From Phycisphaerales bacterium (GTDB lineage: Bacteria > Planctomycetota > Phycisphaerae > SM23-33): a stretch of 20,927 nt of DNA. A model generated the notes under the pieces. It made no database searches, was not told the DNA's origin, and saw only the letters and a program-made list of their open reading frames with translations. Of the stretch, positions 1 through 7,244 are shown in pieces (the stretch's first letter is position 1; each line of letters starts with the position of its first letter). The position numbers were made by a program, and so were the translations under genes. The DNA is taken from NCBI GenBank assembly GCA_003171235.1, contig PMYM01000185.1, forward strand, positions 450 through 21,376, in the 5' to 3' direction.

Positions 1-2916
1 GTCGATGCGGTCGATCCGGCCGCGGACGCGCAGGCTCCGCCGGCCCAGCTTGAGCAGCACCGGCTCGGCCCGGTCGATGGGGCTGCCTGTGCCCTCCGAC
101 GGCAGGCCGATGGCGGCCTCGACGTACAGCGGCGTCTGCTGGAGCTCGGTGATTTCCTCTTCCTTGAGGAAGATGTGCGCCGCCTGGAGCAGTTGCCTTC
201 GCTGCTGGCGATAGGCGGCCTCGCTGGGCGGTGGCGCCAGCCGGCGGTAGTGCTGGACCTGCCCCTCCAGGATTTGGTTCAGGCCGGCGATGTCGCTCTT
301 GTAGAGGCAGGGGCGCCCGGAGGCGATCCGCCCGGCCATGAATTGCCGGAACACCTCGTGCAGCAGGCTGCCCGCTTTCAGGCCGTCCAGCCAGACTTCC
401 CCGCCGGGGGCCGGTTCCTCGGGCGGCTGGATCCGCAGGGCGTAGCGGAAGAAGTACCGCAGCGGGCACTGGCCCAGGCACTCCAGGCGCGCCGCCGAAA
501 ACGGCGCCCCGTCGGCCCGCGGGGCCAGGTCCGCCCCGGCCTGGGGCACGTAGCCGTCGTAGGCGGTGAAGCTTTCTCCCGCCCGAGCCAGGCGCGCCTG
601 CCGGCCGCCCGCCAGGTTGGCGTAGAACTCCCCCGCCAGCCCCTCCGCCAGGGGGCCGTGATGGCACCCCTGCCACAGCCACCAGTCCGCCGGGTGGAGG
701 CACTTGTCCGCCGCGCCCGGGGCGAACGAGACCGGCGGCGGCAGCGACTTAAGCATGGCCGTCTGGTCCTGGTCGATCTTGCCGCTGACGATCCGCCATG
801 CCCCCGCCAGCAGGGCGGCGGGGAACATCTCGTGTTCGTCTGCCAGGTCGCGGCAGGTGAAGGAGAGCGTGACCTGCCCCCTCAGCCGGGCCAGCAGCAG
901 GGCGAACTGCTCGATCTTTCTGCCCAATTGCTCTGCCCGCAGGGGCAGGGCGCCCGACAGCCGCCGCCGCTCGTGGTCCAGCAGCACGGGGTCCTGCAAC
1001 GCCAGGCCGGGGAAACTGCCGTCGTCCAGCCCCACGATGAAGGTCCGCCGCCGCCCCGAATGCCCGCCGCCGGATATGCCCGCCACGTGCACGCAGCCGG
1101 GGGCGGGGCTGCGCCCGCCGACGCGCACCTGGTCGACCTGCTGGGCCAGCCAGGCCGATGCGTCCAGGCCCGCCGGTTGGCCGGCGAGGAGCAGTTCGCA
1201 CATCTGGCCGATACGCTCTTGCAGGGCCTGCCGGCAGAGATTGTCCTGCTGGTTGACGCTGCGGAAGAGCTTGCCCACTGCCGCGGCGGCGCAGCGGCAA
1301 AGTTCCAGTCCGTCATCGGGATTGCCGGGGCAATTGGCCGCCAGGGTCGTCAGCATTGTTTTGAGAACGTCGAGTTCCGCCAGGCGGCGGCGCAGGGCCA
1401 GATCATCCCGGCGGGCGGGTTCGTCGTTCTCCAGGTCGGGCGGATTTTCCGCCAGCCGCGCCTGCAGCGCCGCCATTTGATCGTCCACCGCCGGCAGGTA
1501 GCGGTCCAGGCCGAAGCCCACGCCCAGACCCGCCAGCACGGTCGAAAGCCGCAGGTGGCTGATGTCCCCGGCGCCGGCGGGCAGCTCCAGCAGGCCGTCC
1601 TGCAGAATCCGCACCAGCGTGGCCTGGGGATAGCCCGCCGCGATCCACTCCAGCCAGGCCGCCAGCGCCCTGCCCGGGCGGAAGTACCGCAGGGGCAGGC
1701 CGTCGGCGAAGGTTAGCGGAATGCCTTCGGCCAGGCCGGCCCCGTCTTTAGTGTCGCGGGCATCTTGCCCGCGCAATTCGGCGAGACGCCCGCGACACGG
1801 AGAATCGTCCTGGTCCCGGCGCAGGGCGCTGGCCAGTTCATAGATGTGCCGCAGGTATGGCTCCGCCTGGGTGTACAGTATCTCCACCTCATCCAGCCGG
1901 CCCTGCCGGAGTATGCGGCGGAAGACCTCGCGCACCTCGTTTGCCTGGCCGACGGCGCGGAAGATCTCCACGCTGCCGTCGCCTTTGGCATCGCTACTGG
2001 CACTCCGCGCCGGGGCATCGGTCGGTTGCAGAATCCACCGCAACCGTTCCAGGTCGCTTCTCGCCCCGGACCCCGTCTGGAGGCCCTCATATTTAGCCCC
2101 CGGTGCAGGCCGGGGGTATTTTGCTTCTTCTTCCCCTTTTCTGCCTTTGCTCGTAGCCCCCGACGTGAGTCGGGGGTTTCTTCCTTCTTCCGCTTCTTCT
2201 TTCTTCTTCGTGCCGGACACGGAAGAAGCAAATCCAGAAGACCCCCGACTAACGTCGGGGGCTAAATAAGGCATGTCCGCCTCAAGCAGAATCACCCTCT
2301 CCGCCGGCAACGCCGCCAGCAGGGCCTGCTCCAAGGCCGATTCCCCAAGCCCATCCGGCATCAACACCAGGACGTCCTTGCCCAATGGCCAGGGCTGCTG
2401 CCCAAGCCGCTCTGCCGCCAGGCGCAGCACCCCGGCGTAATCCGCCAACTTTCGCTCCCCCAACTGCTTTTCGTACCCGGCCAGCAGGGCCAGCATCTCC
2501 CGCCCCTTGGCGGGCACCTCGAAGCACGTGCCCTTGACCTGCCCGCCCTCCAGCCCGCCCAGGCGCAGTTCCAGCAGCGAATTGTAAAGCTGGGAGAACA
2601 GCCGCAGCGTCGGCTCCAGCCGGCCCAGGTAGGGGCTGTCTTTGCCCTTCCACAGGCCGGCGACAATGAACGCCCCCTCCAACTCACCCAGCATCCGCTT
2701 GCCCGCAGCCAGCATGGCCGGGGCCGACAGCTCCAGCGCCAGTGCAGTCAGCGTCTTGACGTGCACGTTGACGACGGGTGTGCCCAGGCGGGCCGCCGAC
2801 TCCAGCCACTGCGAACCTGCCCGCCGCGAGGGCGCAAGCAGCCACTTCTCCGCCAGCAGGTGCTGGCGGCAGATGGCGGCTAATTGCTGAACCAGTTTGC
2901 TGGCCTGGTGGGTCAT
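1..2916 (-). CDS. AddB-like PD-(D/E)XK nuclease/helicase-like protein, 3' end outside window
   Basis: I read this minus-strand frame codon by codon from the ATG at 2916 to base 1 and found no stop, so 972 codons are visible and the C-terminus is missing. The family is the B subunit of AddAB/RexAB-type recombination nucleases, which process double-strand breaks. Recognisable pieces are 'TFIVGLDDGSFPG' (near 1020-1060), a typical SF1-helicase-like AddB motif, and 'CLGQCPLRYFFRYALRI' (421-480), the cysteine-containing start of the nuclease module. 'RVRGRIDRID' at the window edge probably holds the first catalytic Asp. The remaining iron-sulphur cysteines would lie beyond base 1. The N-terminus (LLAPSRRAGSQW, residues about 28-39) has no Walker A GxGKT, so helicase activity is unlikely. 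Start 2916 has AGGA about 7 bases upstream. Two stretches (residues about 217-276 and 371-391) derive from intergenic-type repeats. An addA partner may lie beyond base 1. Confidence 0.85.
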   Translation of the reverse strand, partial: MTHQASKLVQQLAAICRQHLLAEKWLLAPSRRAGSQWLESAARLGTPVVNVHVKTLTALALELSAPAMLAAGKRMLGELEGAFIVAGLWKGKDSPYLGRLEPTLRLFSQLYNSLLELRLGGLEGGQVKGTCFEVPAKGREMLALLAGYEKQLGERKLADYAGVLRLAAERLGQQPWPLGKDVLVLMPDGLGESALEQALLAALPAERVILLEADMPYLAPDVSRGSSGFASSVSGTKKKEEAEEGRNPRLTSGATSKGRKGEEEAKYPRPAPGAKYEGLQTGSGARSDLERLRWILQPTDAPARSASSDAKGDGSVEIFRAVGQANEVREVFRRILRQGRLDEVEILYTQAEPYLRHIYELASALRRDQDDSPCRGRLAELRGQDARDTKDGAGLAEGIPLTFADGLPLRYFRPGRALAAWLEWIAAGYPQATLVRILQDGLLELPAGAGDISHLRLSTVLAGLGVGFGLDRYLPAVDDQMAALQARLAENPPDLENDEPARRDDLALRRRLAELDVLKTMLTTLAANCPGNPDDGLELCRCAAAAVGKLFRSVNQQDNLCRQALQERIGQMCELLLAGQPAGLDASAWLAQQVDQVRVGGRSPAPGCVHVAGISGGGHSGRRRTFIVGLDDGSFPGLALQDPVLLDHERRRLSGALPLRAEQLGRKIEQFALLLARLRGQVTLSFTCRDLADEHEMFPAALLAGAWRIVSGKIDQDQTAMLKSLPPPVSFAPGAADKCLHPADWWLWQGCHHGPLAEGLAGEFYANLAGGRQARLARAGESFTAYDGYVPQAGADLAPRADGAPFSAARLECLGQCPLRYFFRYALRIQPPEEPAPGGEVWLDGLKAGSLLHEVFRQFMAGRIASGRPCLYKSDIAGLNQILEGQVQHYRRLAPPPSEAAYRQQRRQLLQAAHIFLKEEEITELQQTPLYVEAAIGLPSEGTGSPIDRAEPVLLKLGRRSLRVRGRIDRID
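1751..1798. repeat. Second in-frame palindromic repeat in the addB-like gene
   Basis: GTGTCGCGGGC at 1751-1761 is perfectly complementary to GCCCGCGACAC at 1788-1798, with a second TGCCCGCG inside the loop. The element looks like an intergenic 'GTGTCGCGGGCATCTTGCCC' type repeat. It is translated in frame on the minus strand as part of 'RGRLAELRGQDARDTKDG', just before the conserved 'ADGLPLRYF' segment. Confidence 0.65.
2088..2275. repeat. Cluster of three CCCCCG palindromes inside the addB-like gene
   Basis: Three related hairpins sit here: TAGCCCCCGG...CCGGGGGTA (about 2095-2121), TAGCCCCCGACG...GTCGGGGGTTTC (about 2154-2180), and an inverted copy ACCCCCGACT...CGTCGGGGGCTA (about 2248-2268). 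Polypyrimidine tracts on the plus strand (TTCTTC...) lie between them. The outer two elements face each other, each ending in TTTAGCCCC or GGGGCTAAAT. The whole block stays in frame with the minus-strand gene and encodes a Lys/Glu/Arg-rich segment unlike the flanking protein. Confidence 0.75.
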
Positions 2917-2949
2917 GTTCCTGTCCGAAGAAAGCCCACGGCGGGGTGG

Positions 2950-2979
2950 CATGGTCACGCTTTTTTTCGCGTGACCATG
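2950..2979. repeat. Perfect 11-bp inverted repeat with a T-rich loop
   Basis: CATGGTCACGC (2950-2960) and GCGTGACCATG (2969-2979) flank an 8-base loop TTTTTTTC. It lies 34 bases upstream of the addB-like start codon, so it could be an operator or part of the 5' leader. The preceding GGGTGGCATGG (2944-2954) recurs at 20522-20532 and inverted at 20683-20693, which suggests it is part of a dispersed repeat family instead. Confidence 0.6.
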
Positions 2980-3164
2980 TTTAGCCCCTTAAATGGGAAC
3001 TGCGACTTCGCCGAGTCATCCGCATTATGCCCCCGCCGCCCGCACACTGTAAAGCGCGCTTGGGCGAACATGCCCACGCGGGAGGTGAAGAAGCGTGACC
3101 CTGCCACCCGGCCGGGAAGACCTTCACTCACTCCGGTCGTGGAAAGCCGAACGAAGAACCAAGT

Positions 3165-3535
3165 CCCGCAGGGACGAAAGAATTTAGCCGGGGGTGGAGC
3201 AAGCACGGCGCAGCCGGGCGCAGCGCAGCCCCCGGAAAGCATGCCCACGACCAACAGAGCGAGCGCCTGGATCCGCGCGCGAAGTTAATCTTGCTCGCGA
3301 TGGTTCGGTGAGCTTGGCGAAATATGCAGGGCGTGGGACTTTGCTGCACGCGCAATGCCTCCGGAAAATCACACCATCGGCAGGCCGGGCCAAACCCCTT
3401 GGCCGATCACGCCACTGCCTTGTTCCTTCAGCGGACCCTCACCGGGGGTTTCGCGTCCCTCGACCTCGCTCGGGACGCTATACCCCCGGCTACCATCTTT
3501 CGGCCCTTCTGGCCTTAACTGGTTGCCGCCCGGCC
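3165..3535. repeat. Composite dispersed repeat element, copy 1 (module E inverted, then module B)
   Basis: The left part (about 3165-3315, module E) matches, in reverse complement, 20080-20245 and 20797-20927. The right part (about 3364-3535, module B) matches 18385-18548 directly and 19884-20045 in reverse complement. Marker words: CAAACCCCTTGGCCGATCAC at 3391-3410, versus CAAACCCCTTGGCCGGTCAC at 18415. Both modules contain a core stem of CCGGGGG ... CCCCCGGCTA. Even the joint between modules (3315-3364) resembles the joint at 20040-20085, so E and B form one element of about 360 bp. Confidence 0.75.
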
Positions 3536-3898
3536 TGCGCCGCCCTTTGGCCGCTACACCCCCGCCCAAAAAACTTTCGGCCCGATAGGTCTCGGAAAGT
3601 CATAACCCGCTATCTTGGCAATGAAGCTTCTATCTGACCCAGCAACGTTCCGCCGGCTCGGCCCAAGCCCCTCCCTTGTGGGGCGGCGTGGTGATGCGTA
3701 TCATTGGCCCGCGTGAGGTGAAGTAAAATTCGCGCGGACGAGCAGCAAGTTGCTCGCCCAAGTCCTTTATTTGTCGGCACCTCGCCGCATGCCCTTGGGC
3801 ACCCGGCTTCGCCAAGGCTACGCCGGGCACGCAAGACGCGGTAAGGGCATGGCACCCGGCGTATCACTGGCCTGATTGATAAACAGGAGACGTTCATA

Positions 3899-5500
3899 AT
3901 GCTTAAGCTTCCGCCGCTTTTCGACGCCAACGGCCAGATCGGCGCCGGCGCCCGCAGCCGCCCCGACTTTGCCGCCTGCGCCGACCTCTTGGCCCAGATG
4001 GACCGGCTGGGCATCGCCCGCTCGCTGGTCTGGCGGTCGCAGGCCCGCGACCAGCACCCGCCCACCGGCAACGCCCGCCTGCTAGAAGAGCTTACCTCGC
4101 TGAGTGAGCCCCAGCGCCGCCGGCTGGTTCCCTCGCTGGTGATCTGCCCGGCCATGATGTACGAGCAAGGTTCGGTGGAGGGCCTGATCGCCCAGATGAA
4201 GCAGGGCATCCGGGCCCTGCGGGTCTTCCCCGTAACCCTCCGCCACCGCCTGCACCACCTGGCGCCGCTGCTGGAGAAACTGGCCGAGTTCAACCCGGTC
4301 ATCCTGCTGGACATCCGCGAGGTCTCCAACGACCAGGACCTGCTGGAGCTGGCCGGGGGGTTCCCCCAGACGCCCATCATCTGTATGCACGGCATGTGGC
4401 CGCACCTGTTCAACCTCAGCCTCTTGCACGTGATGAGCCAGCGGGAAAACGTGCTGATCGACCTGTCCTGGCAGCACACCGGCGGCACCACCGAGATGAT
4501 CGTGCGCCGCCTGGGCGCGGGGCGCATCGTCTTTGCCACCGGGTGGAAGGCCCACAACGGGGCCAGCATCGGCCACCTGCAAAACGCCGGCATCGACGAT
4601 TCCGCCCGCGCGGCCATCGCCCACGGCAACCTGGACAAGCTGCTTGGCCTGGCGCCGACGGTTGAGCAGCCTAAGGCGGAAGATCGCCTGGGGCCGGAGT
4701 TGTGGAAAAACTTCCGCGCCGGCAAACTCCCCCCCGGGCAGATCATCGACGCCCACGCCCACCTGGGCGCGGCGGGCATCTGGCCGCGTGAGGAGGCCTC
4801 GCGCGAGGCTCAGGCCAAGACCTTCGTGCAGATCATGGACCGGCTGAACATCGCCACCACCTTCATCTCCGGGCAGGACGCCCTCTTGGGCGAGCCGCTG
4901 CCGGGCAACCGCCTGCTGGAAAAAACTCTGGAGCCCTACGGCGACCGCTTCCGCGGCTACTTCGGCTTCAACGCCCTGTACGCTGACGAACTGGCGCCGC
5001 ACCTGGAGGAGTTTTTCCGCCGGCCGTTCTGGGCGGGGCTGAAGCTCCTGTGCGACTACTGGCAGGTGCCGGTGACCGACCCGCGCTTCGGGCCGGCCTA
5101 CGCCTTCGCCCAGGCCCACCGCCTGCCCATCCTGCTGCACACCTGGGAAGGGCCGTATGACTCGCCGGCCATGCTGGCCGCCGTCGCCCCCAAGTACCCC
5201 GGGGCGTCGTTCCTCTTGGCCCACTCGGGCGGCGGGGACGTCGGGCGGCGCGAGGCGGTCGAACTGGTCAAGGCCACCTCCAACGTGTACCTGGAATTCT
5301 GCGGCAGCTTCTGTTCGAGCATTCCCTACGAGGATACGCTCAGGCAGGTAGGCTCGGACCGCGTGGTCTTCGGCACCGACGCCCTGGGCCACGGCACCGA
5401 CTGGGAACTGGCGCGCCTCTTGTCGCTGGACCTGCCGGCCGATGCTATCCTGCCCGTGCTGGGAGCGAACATGCGGCGGATCCTTTCCGCCAGGAAATGA
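3899..5500 (+). CDS. Tandem-domain amidohydrolase-2 family protein with a degenerate N-terminal domain
   Basis: This 533-residue protein has two consecutive TIM-barrel-like amidohydrolase (Amidohydro_2) domains, roughly residues 5-250 and 280-530. The C-terminal domain keeps the metal and catalytic signature: HxH in IIDAHAHLG (H286, H288), Lys382 (GLKLL), His414 (LLHTWEG), His442 (LLAHSGG) and Asp494 (FGTDALG). The N-terminal domain has FDANGQIG where HxH belongs and FATGWK where FGTD belongs, so it is probably non-catalytic. The family acts on small carboxylated or cyclic substrates (hydrolases and decarboxylases); the substrate here is unknown. The start at 3899 is supported by CAGGAGA 8 bases upstream. 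The SDR gene downstream runs in the same direction and may act on a related metabolite. Confidence 0.85.
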   Translation: MLKLPPLFDANGQIGAGARSRPDFAACADLLAQMDRLGIARSLVWRSQARDQHPPTGNARLLEELTSLSEPQRRRLVPSLVICPAMMYEQGSVEGLIAQMKQGIRALRVFPVTLRHRLHHLAPLLEKLAEFNPVILLDIREVSNDQDLLELAGGFPQTPIICMHGMWPHLFNLSLLHVMSQRENVLIDLSWQHTGGTTEMIVRRLGAGRIVFATGWKAHNGASIGHLQNAGIDDSARAAIAHGNLDKLLGLAPTVEQPKAEDRLGPELWKNFRAGKLPPGQIIDAHAHLGAAGIWPREEASREAQAKTFVQIMDRLNIATTFISGQDALLGEPLPGNRLLEKTLEPYGDRFRGYFGFNALYADELAPHLEEFFRRPFWAGLKLLCDYWQVPVTDPRFGPAYAFAQAHRLPILLHTWEGPYDSPAMLAAVAPKYPGASFLLAHSGGGDVGRREAVELVKATSNVYLEFCGSFCSSIPYEDTLRQVGSDRVVFGTDALGHGTDWELARLLSLDLPADAILPVLGANMRRILSARK

Positions 5501-5520
5501 TCGTCACAAAACCAGGACTA

Positions 5521-5626
5521 TACGCAGAGGCGCAGAGGGCGCAGAGAAGACTTATAGTTTTGTTGCTCTTTTTTGTGAATAATGCCTCCTCTGCGTCTTT
5601 CTCTGCGTCCTCTGCGCCTCTGCGTA
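5521..5626. repeat. Inverted pair of 'TACGCAGAGGCGCAGAGG' repeats
   Basis: Arm 1 (5521-5551) reads TACGCAGAGGCGCAGAGGGC and arm 2 (about 5595-5626) is its near-perfect reverse complement, with about 45 AT-rich bases between. Transcribed, it would form a long hairpin between the amidohydrolase and SDR genes. It could attenuate or stabilise a shared transcript. A related pair flanks the gene at 17541. This repeat type is common in bacterial intergenic regions. Confidence 0.85.
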
Positions 5627-5666
5627 GAATCTTTGGCCATTCAGAAGCCCCAAAAGGAGATTGCAT

Positions 5667-6458
5667 ATGGACCTCGGACTTAAAGGCAAAGTGGCGGTCA
5701 TAACCGGCGGCAGCACGGGCATCGGCCTGGCTGTGGCCAAGGGCCTAGCGGCGGAAGGCGTGCACGTGGCCCTGTGCGCCCGCACAGCCGACAAGGTGGC
5801 CAAGGCGGCCAAGGACGTCGAAAAGCTGGGCGTGCGCACGCTTGGCTTCGTGGCCGACGTCACCAAGCCGGGCGACATCCTGGCCTTCGCCGCCAAGGTC
5901 AAAGCCACCTTCGGCGGGGCCGACATCCTCATCAACAACGCCGGCGAGGGCACGCACGAGACCTGCATGGGCGCGGACGATGCCCGCTGGCAATACTACA
6001 TGGACATGCTGCTGATGTCGGCCGTCCGCATGTCCCGGGCCATTGTGCCCTTCATGCGCCAGCGCGGCGGGGGCGCAATCGTCAACAACGCCTCCATCTG
6101 CGCCAGCCTGGCCAGCTACAGCGAGCCCATCTACAGCACGGCCAAGGCCGCCATGGTCATGTACTCCAAGTGCCTGGGCTACGAGCTCATCGGCGACAAG
6201 ATCCGCGTCAACTGCGTCAACCCCGGCCTGGTGAAGACCCCCGGCTGGCACGTCCACGCCGAGCGCGGGAGCAAAGAGCAAGGCTGCACGCCGGATGAGT
6301 TCTACGACCGCATCGCCGCCAAGCTCACGCCCATCAAGCGCTTCGCCAGCCCGGAGGAGATGGCCAACTTCTTCGTCTTCCTCTGCTCCGACAAGGCCAG
6401 CTACTGCGTCGGCGCGACCTACTACGTCGACGGCGGCTGGCTGCCGGTAACGACGTAG
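5667..6458 (+). CDS. Short-chain dehydrogenase/reductase (SDR), FabG-like
   Basis: A 263-residue NAD(P)-dependent oxidoreductase of the classical SDR family. Motifs counted from the ATG at 5667: cofactor-binding TGGSTGIG (13-20), structural NNAG (90-93), catalytic Ser143 (NNASICAS), and Tyr156 with Lys160 (YSTAK). It ends with the usual 'YYVDGGWLP'. An in-frame TTG six bases upstream (5661) is possible, but AAGGAG at 5654-5659 is ideally spaced 7 bases from the ATG, which I prefer. It follows the amidohydrolase in the same direction with 166 bases between, containing the hairpin pair. The length is normal for the family and the substrate cannot be told from sequence. A role as true FabG of fatty-acid synthesis is less likely, since no fab genes are nearby. 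Confidence 0.92.
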   Translation: MDLGLKGKVAVITGGSTGIGLAVAKGLAAEGVHVALCARTADKVAKAAKDVEKLGVRTLGFVADVTKPGDILAFAAKVKATFGGADILINNAGEGTHETCMGADDARWQYYMDMLLMSAVRMSRAIVPFMRQRGGGAIVNNASICASLASYSEPIYSTAKAAMVMYSKCLGYELIGDKIRVNCVNPGLVKTPGWHVHAERGSKEQGCTPDEFYDRIAAKLTPIKRFASPEEMANFFVFLCSDKASYCVGATYYVDGGWLPVTT

Positions 6459-6489
6459 CAAGTGCGAGAGTGCGGAGTGCGGAGTGGTG

Positions 6490-6510
6490 GCACAGGTTTT
6501 CAACCTGTGC
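6490..6510. repeat. 9-bp perfect hairpin, 'GCACAGGTT' repeat
   Basis: GCACAGGTT (6490-6498), loop TTC, AACCTGTGC (6502-6510). It lies 31 bases after the SDR stop codon, so it could work in transcription termination, but no T-run follows. It looks more like a dispersed repeat. Confidence 0.5.
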
Positions 6511-6581
6511 GAGTGTGAAGTGCGGAGAAGATTAGCCGCGAACTTCGCCAACAACGCCAACAGGATAAGGAAGTACGGAAT

Positions 6582-6611
6582 GCGGTGGCGTGGCGGCCGG
6601 TGTTTGCCGCC
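6582..6611. repeat. 'GGCGTGGCGGCC' dispersed repeat, copy 1
   Basis: GCGGTGGCGTGGCGGCCGGT... at 6582-6611 matches, in reverse complement, 18323-18353 (GGCGGCAAACAGCGGCCGCC...) over about 30 bases with two or three differences. Confidence 0.6.
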
Positions 6612-6883
6612 ATGCCCGCAACCCGTAGCATGGCCGTCGGGGGGGTCTTCCCGACCTACAGACTGGCGAGTTTTGCAGTGTTTGCGAGCATGTACAGCAA
6701 ACCCTGTATGGCATCTCCCCATGAAATTGATTCATCCCCTTCCTGCCGAGGCAGTTGCGGCAACCTATGCCGCGGCCAAAACGGAAAACTACGGAAAAGT
6801 ACGGAAAATGGCGAAAAATCCAGGAAGGAATTCGCGGCGGAATCGGAACGATTCGGAACAAAACGGAACGGATTCCTTGCAGG

Positions 6884-6930
6884 TTACAGGTTACTGGTTA
6901 CGGGCTCCTGGCTACCGGCTACCGGCCACC
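6884..6930. repeat. Near-tandem GGTTAC / GGCTACC repeats
   Basis: The words GGTTACAGGTTACTGGTTAC and GGCTACCGGCTACCGGCCAC follow each other with a 6-8 base period. No coding role is apparent. Confidence 0.6.
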
Positions 6931-6995
6931 GGGTTCTTCTCTTCACTTGTCAAAAAGCCGCCCCGGGCGCGACAGGACCCGGGCACCCCAAACGG

Positions 6996-7059
6996 ATGTT
7001 ATCCATATATATAACATGTTTTTCGGAAATATCAAGCGAAATCCCCCGCCCGATATAAT
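6996..7059 (+). promoter_or_regulatory. Operator-like palindrome followed by a perfect TATAAT
   Basis: ATGTTAT (6996-7002) and ATAACAT (7011-7017) form a 7-bp inverted repeat separated by 8 bases. At 7054-7059 is an exact TATAAT; the sequence 17-18 bases upstream (ATCAAG) is a poor -35. The arrangement suits a regulated promoter for the 7331 operon, although it lies about 270 bases before the first gene. This is inference from motif shape only. Confidence 0.35.
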
Positions 7060-7090
7060 CTTTTTTTGGAGTCCAGGAGCCGGGGAGATA

Positions 7091-7157
7091 AGGAGGTGAG
7101 AATAAGGGGGTGGGACGCGACCTACAGCCAAATAGGTTCGACCCCCAAAGACCGTAG
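7091..7157 (+). other. Structured leader with strong Shine-Dalgarno and possible 15-codon ORF
   Basis: AGGAGGTGA (7091-7099) is a near-perfect ribosome binding site with no annotated gene behind it. GTG at 7110 opens a 15-residue frame (MGRDLQPNRFDPQRP if GTG is read as Met) ending at TAG 7155-7157. The same RNA could fold: GGGGGT (7106-7111) with ACCCCC (7141-7146), enclosing ACCTA (7120-7124) with TAGGT (7133-7137). A leader peptide or attenuator for the operon is possible; chance is the alternative. Confidence 0.3.
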
Positions 7158-7215
7158 TTAAAGTATGGTTCCCCCGAATTACACCAGACGCCCGGATTTA
7201 CCGACAAATAGGCGA

Positions 7216-7244
7216 TTGACATGCGAACGGCAAACCGGTACTCT
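7216..7244 (+). promoter_or_regulatory. Candidate sigma-70 promoter for the methyltransferase operon
   Basis: TTGACA (7216-7221) matches the -35 consensus exactly, with a 17-base spacer before TACTCT (7239-7244), a weak -10. It would start transcription about 80 bases before the methyltransferase ATG. Downstream inverted repeats GTGCGC (7281-7286)/GCGCAC (7316-7321) and GCACGGCGCGTGC (7318-7330), the latter touching the start codon, could be an operator. Confidence 0.4.

Larger units (their letters stand above)
2917..3898. other. Gene-free, repeat-rich intergenic region
   Basis: No reading frame here has a credible start, ribosome binding site and protein-like composition. The stretch holds a perfect hairpin next to the addB-like start, a composite inverted repeat element (3165-3535), a smaller hairpin CGAGCA...TGCTCG (about 3737-3756), and a GC-rich repeat 'CGGCTTCGCCAAGGCTACGC' (3804-3823). 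The last 22-base version (3804-3825) recurs inverted at 20552-20573. Confidence 0.7.

Noticed and set aside
175..1716. Long plus-strand reading frame of 513 codons opposite the addB-like gene
   Set aside because: It is the mirror of the real minus-strand frame (same codon boundaries). Its protein is Gln/Gly/Pro-rich without motifs, whereas the minus strand shows AddB landmarks.
2955..3254. Minus-strand 99-codon frame in the intergenic region
   Set aside because: It lies across the hairpin and module E repeat, has no ribosome binding site and no recognisable motif.
3165..3535. CRISPR array among the repeats
   Set aside because: The repeats are palindromic, irregularly spaced and of variable length; there are no regular spacers and no cas genes.
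4082..5392. Minus-strand frame of 436 codons opposite the amidohydrolase
   Set aside because: Antisense shadow caused by high GC3; the plus strand has an intact Amidohydro_2 domain and a good ribosome binding site.
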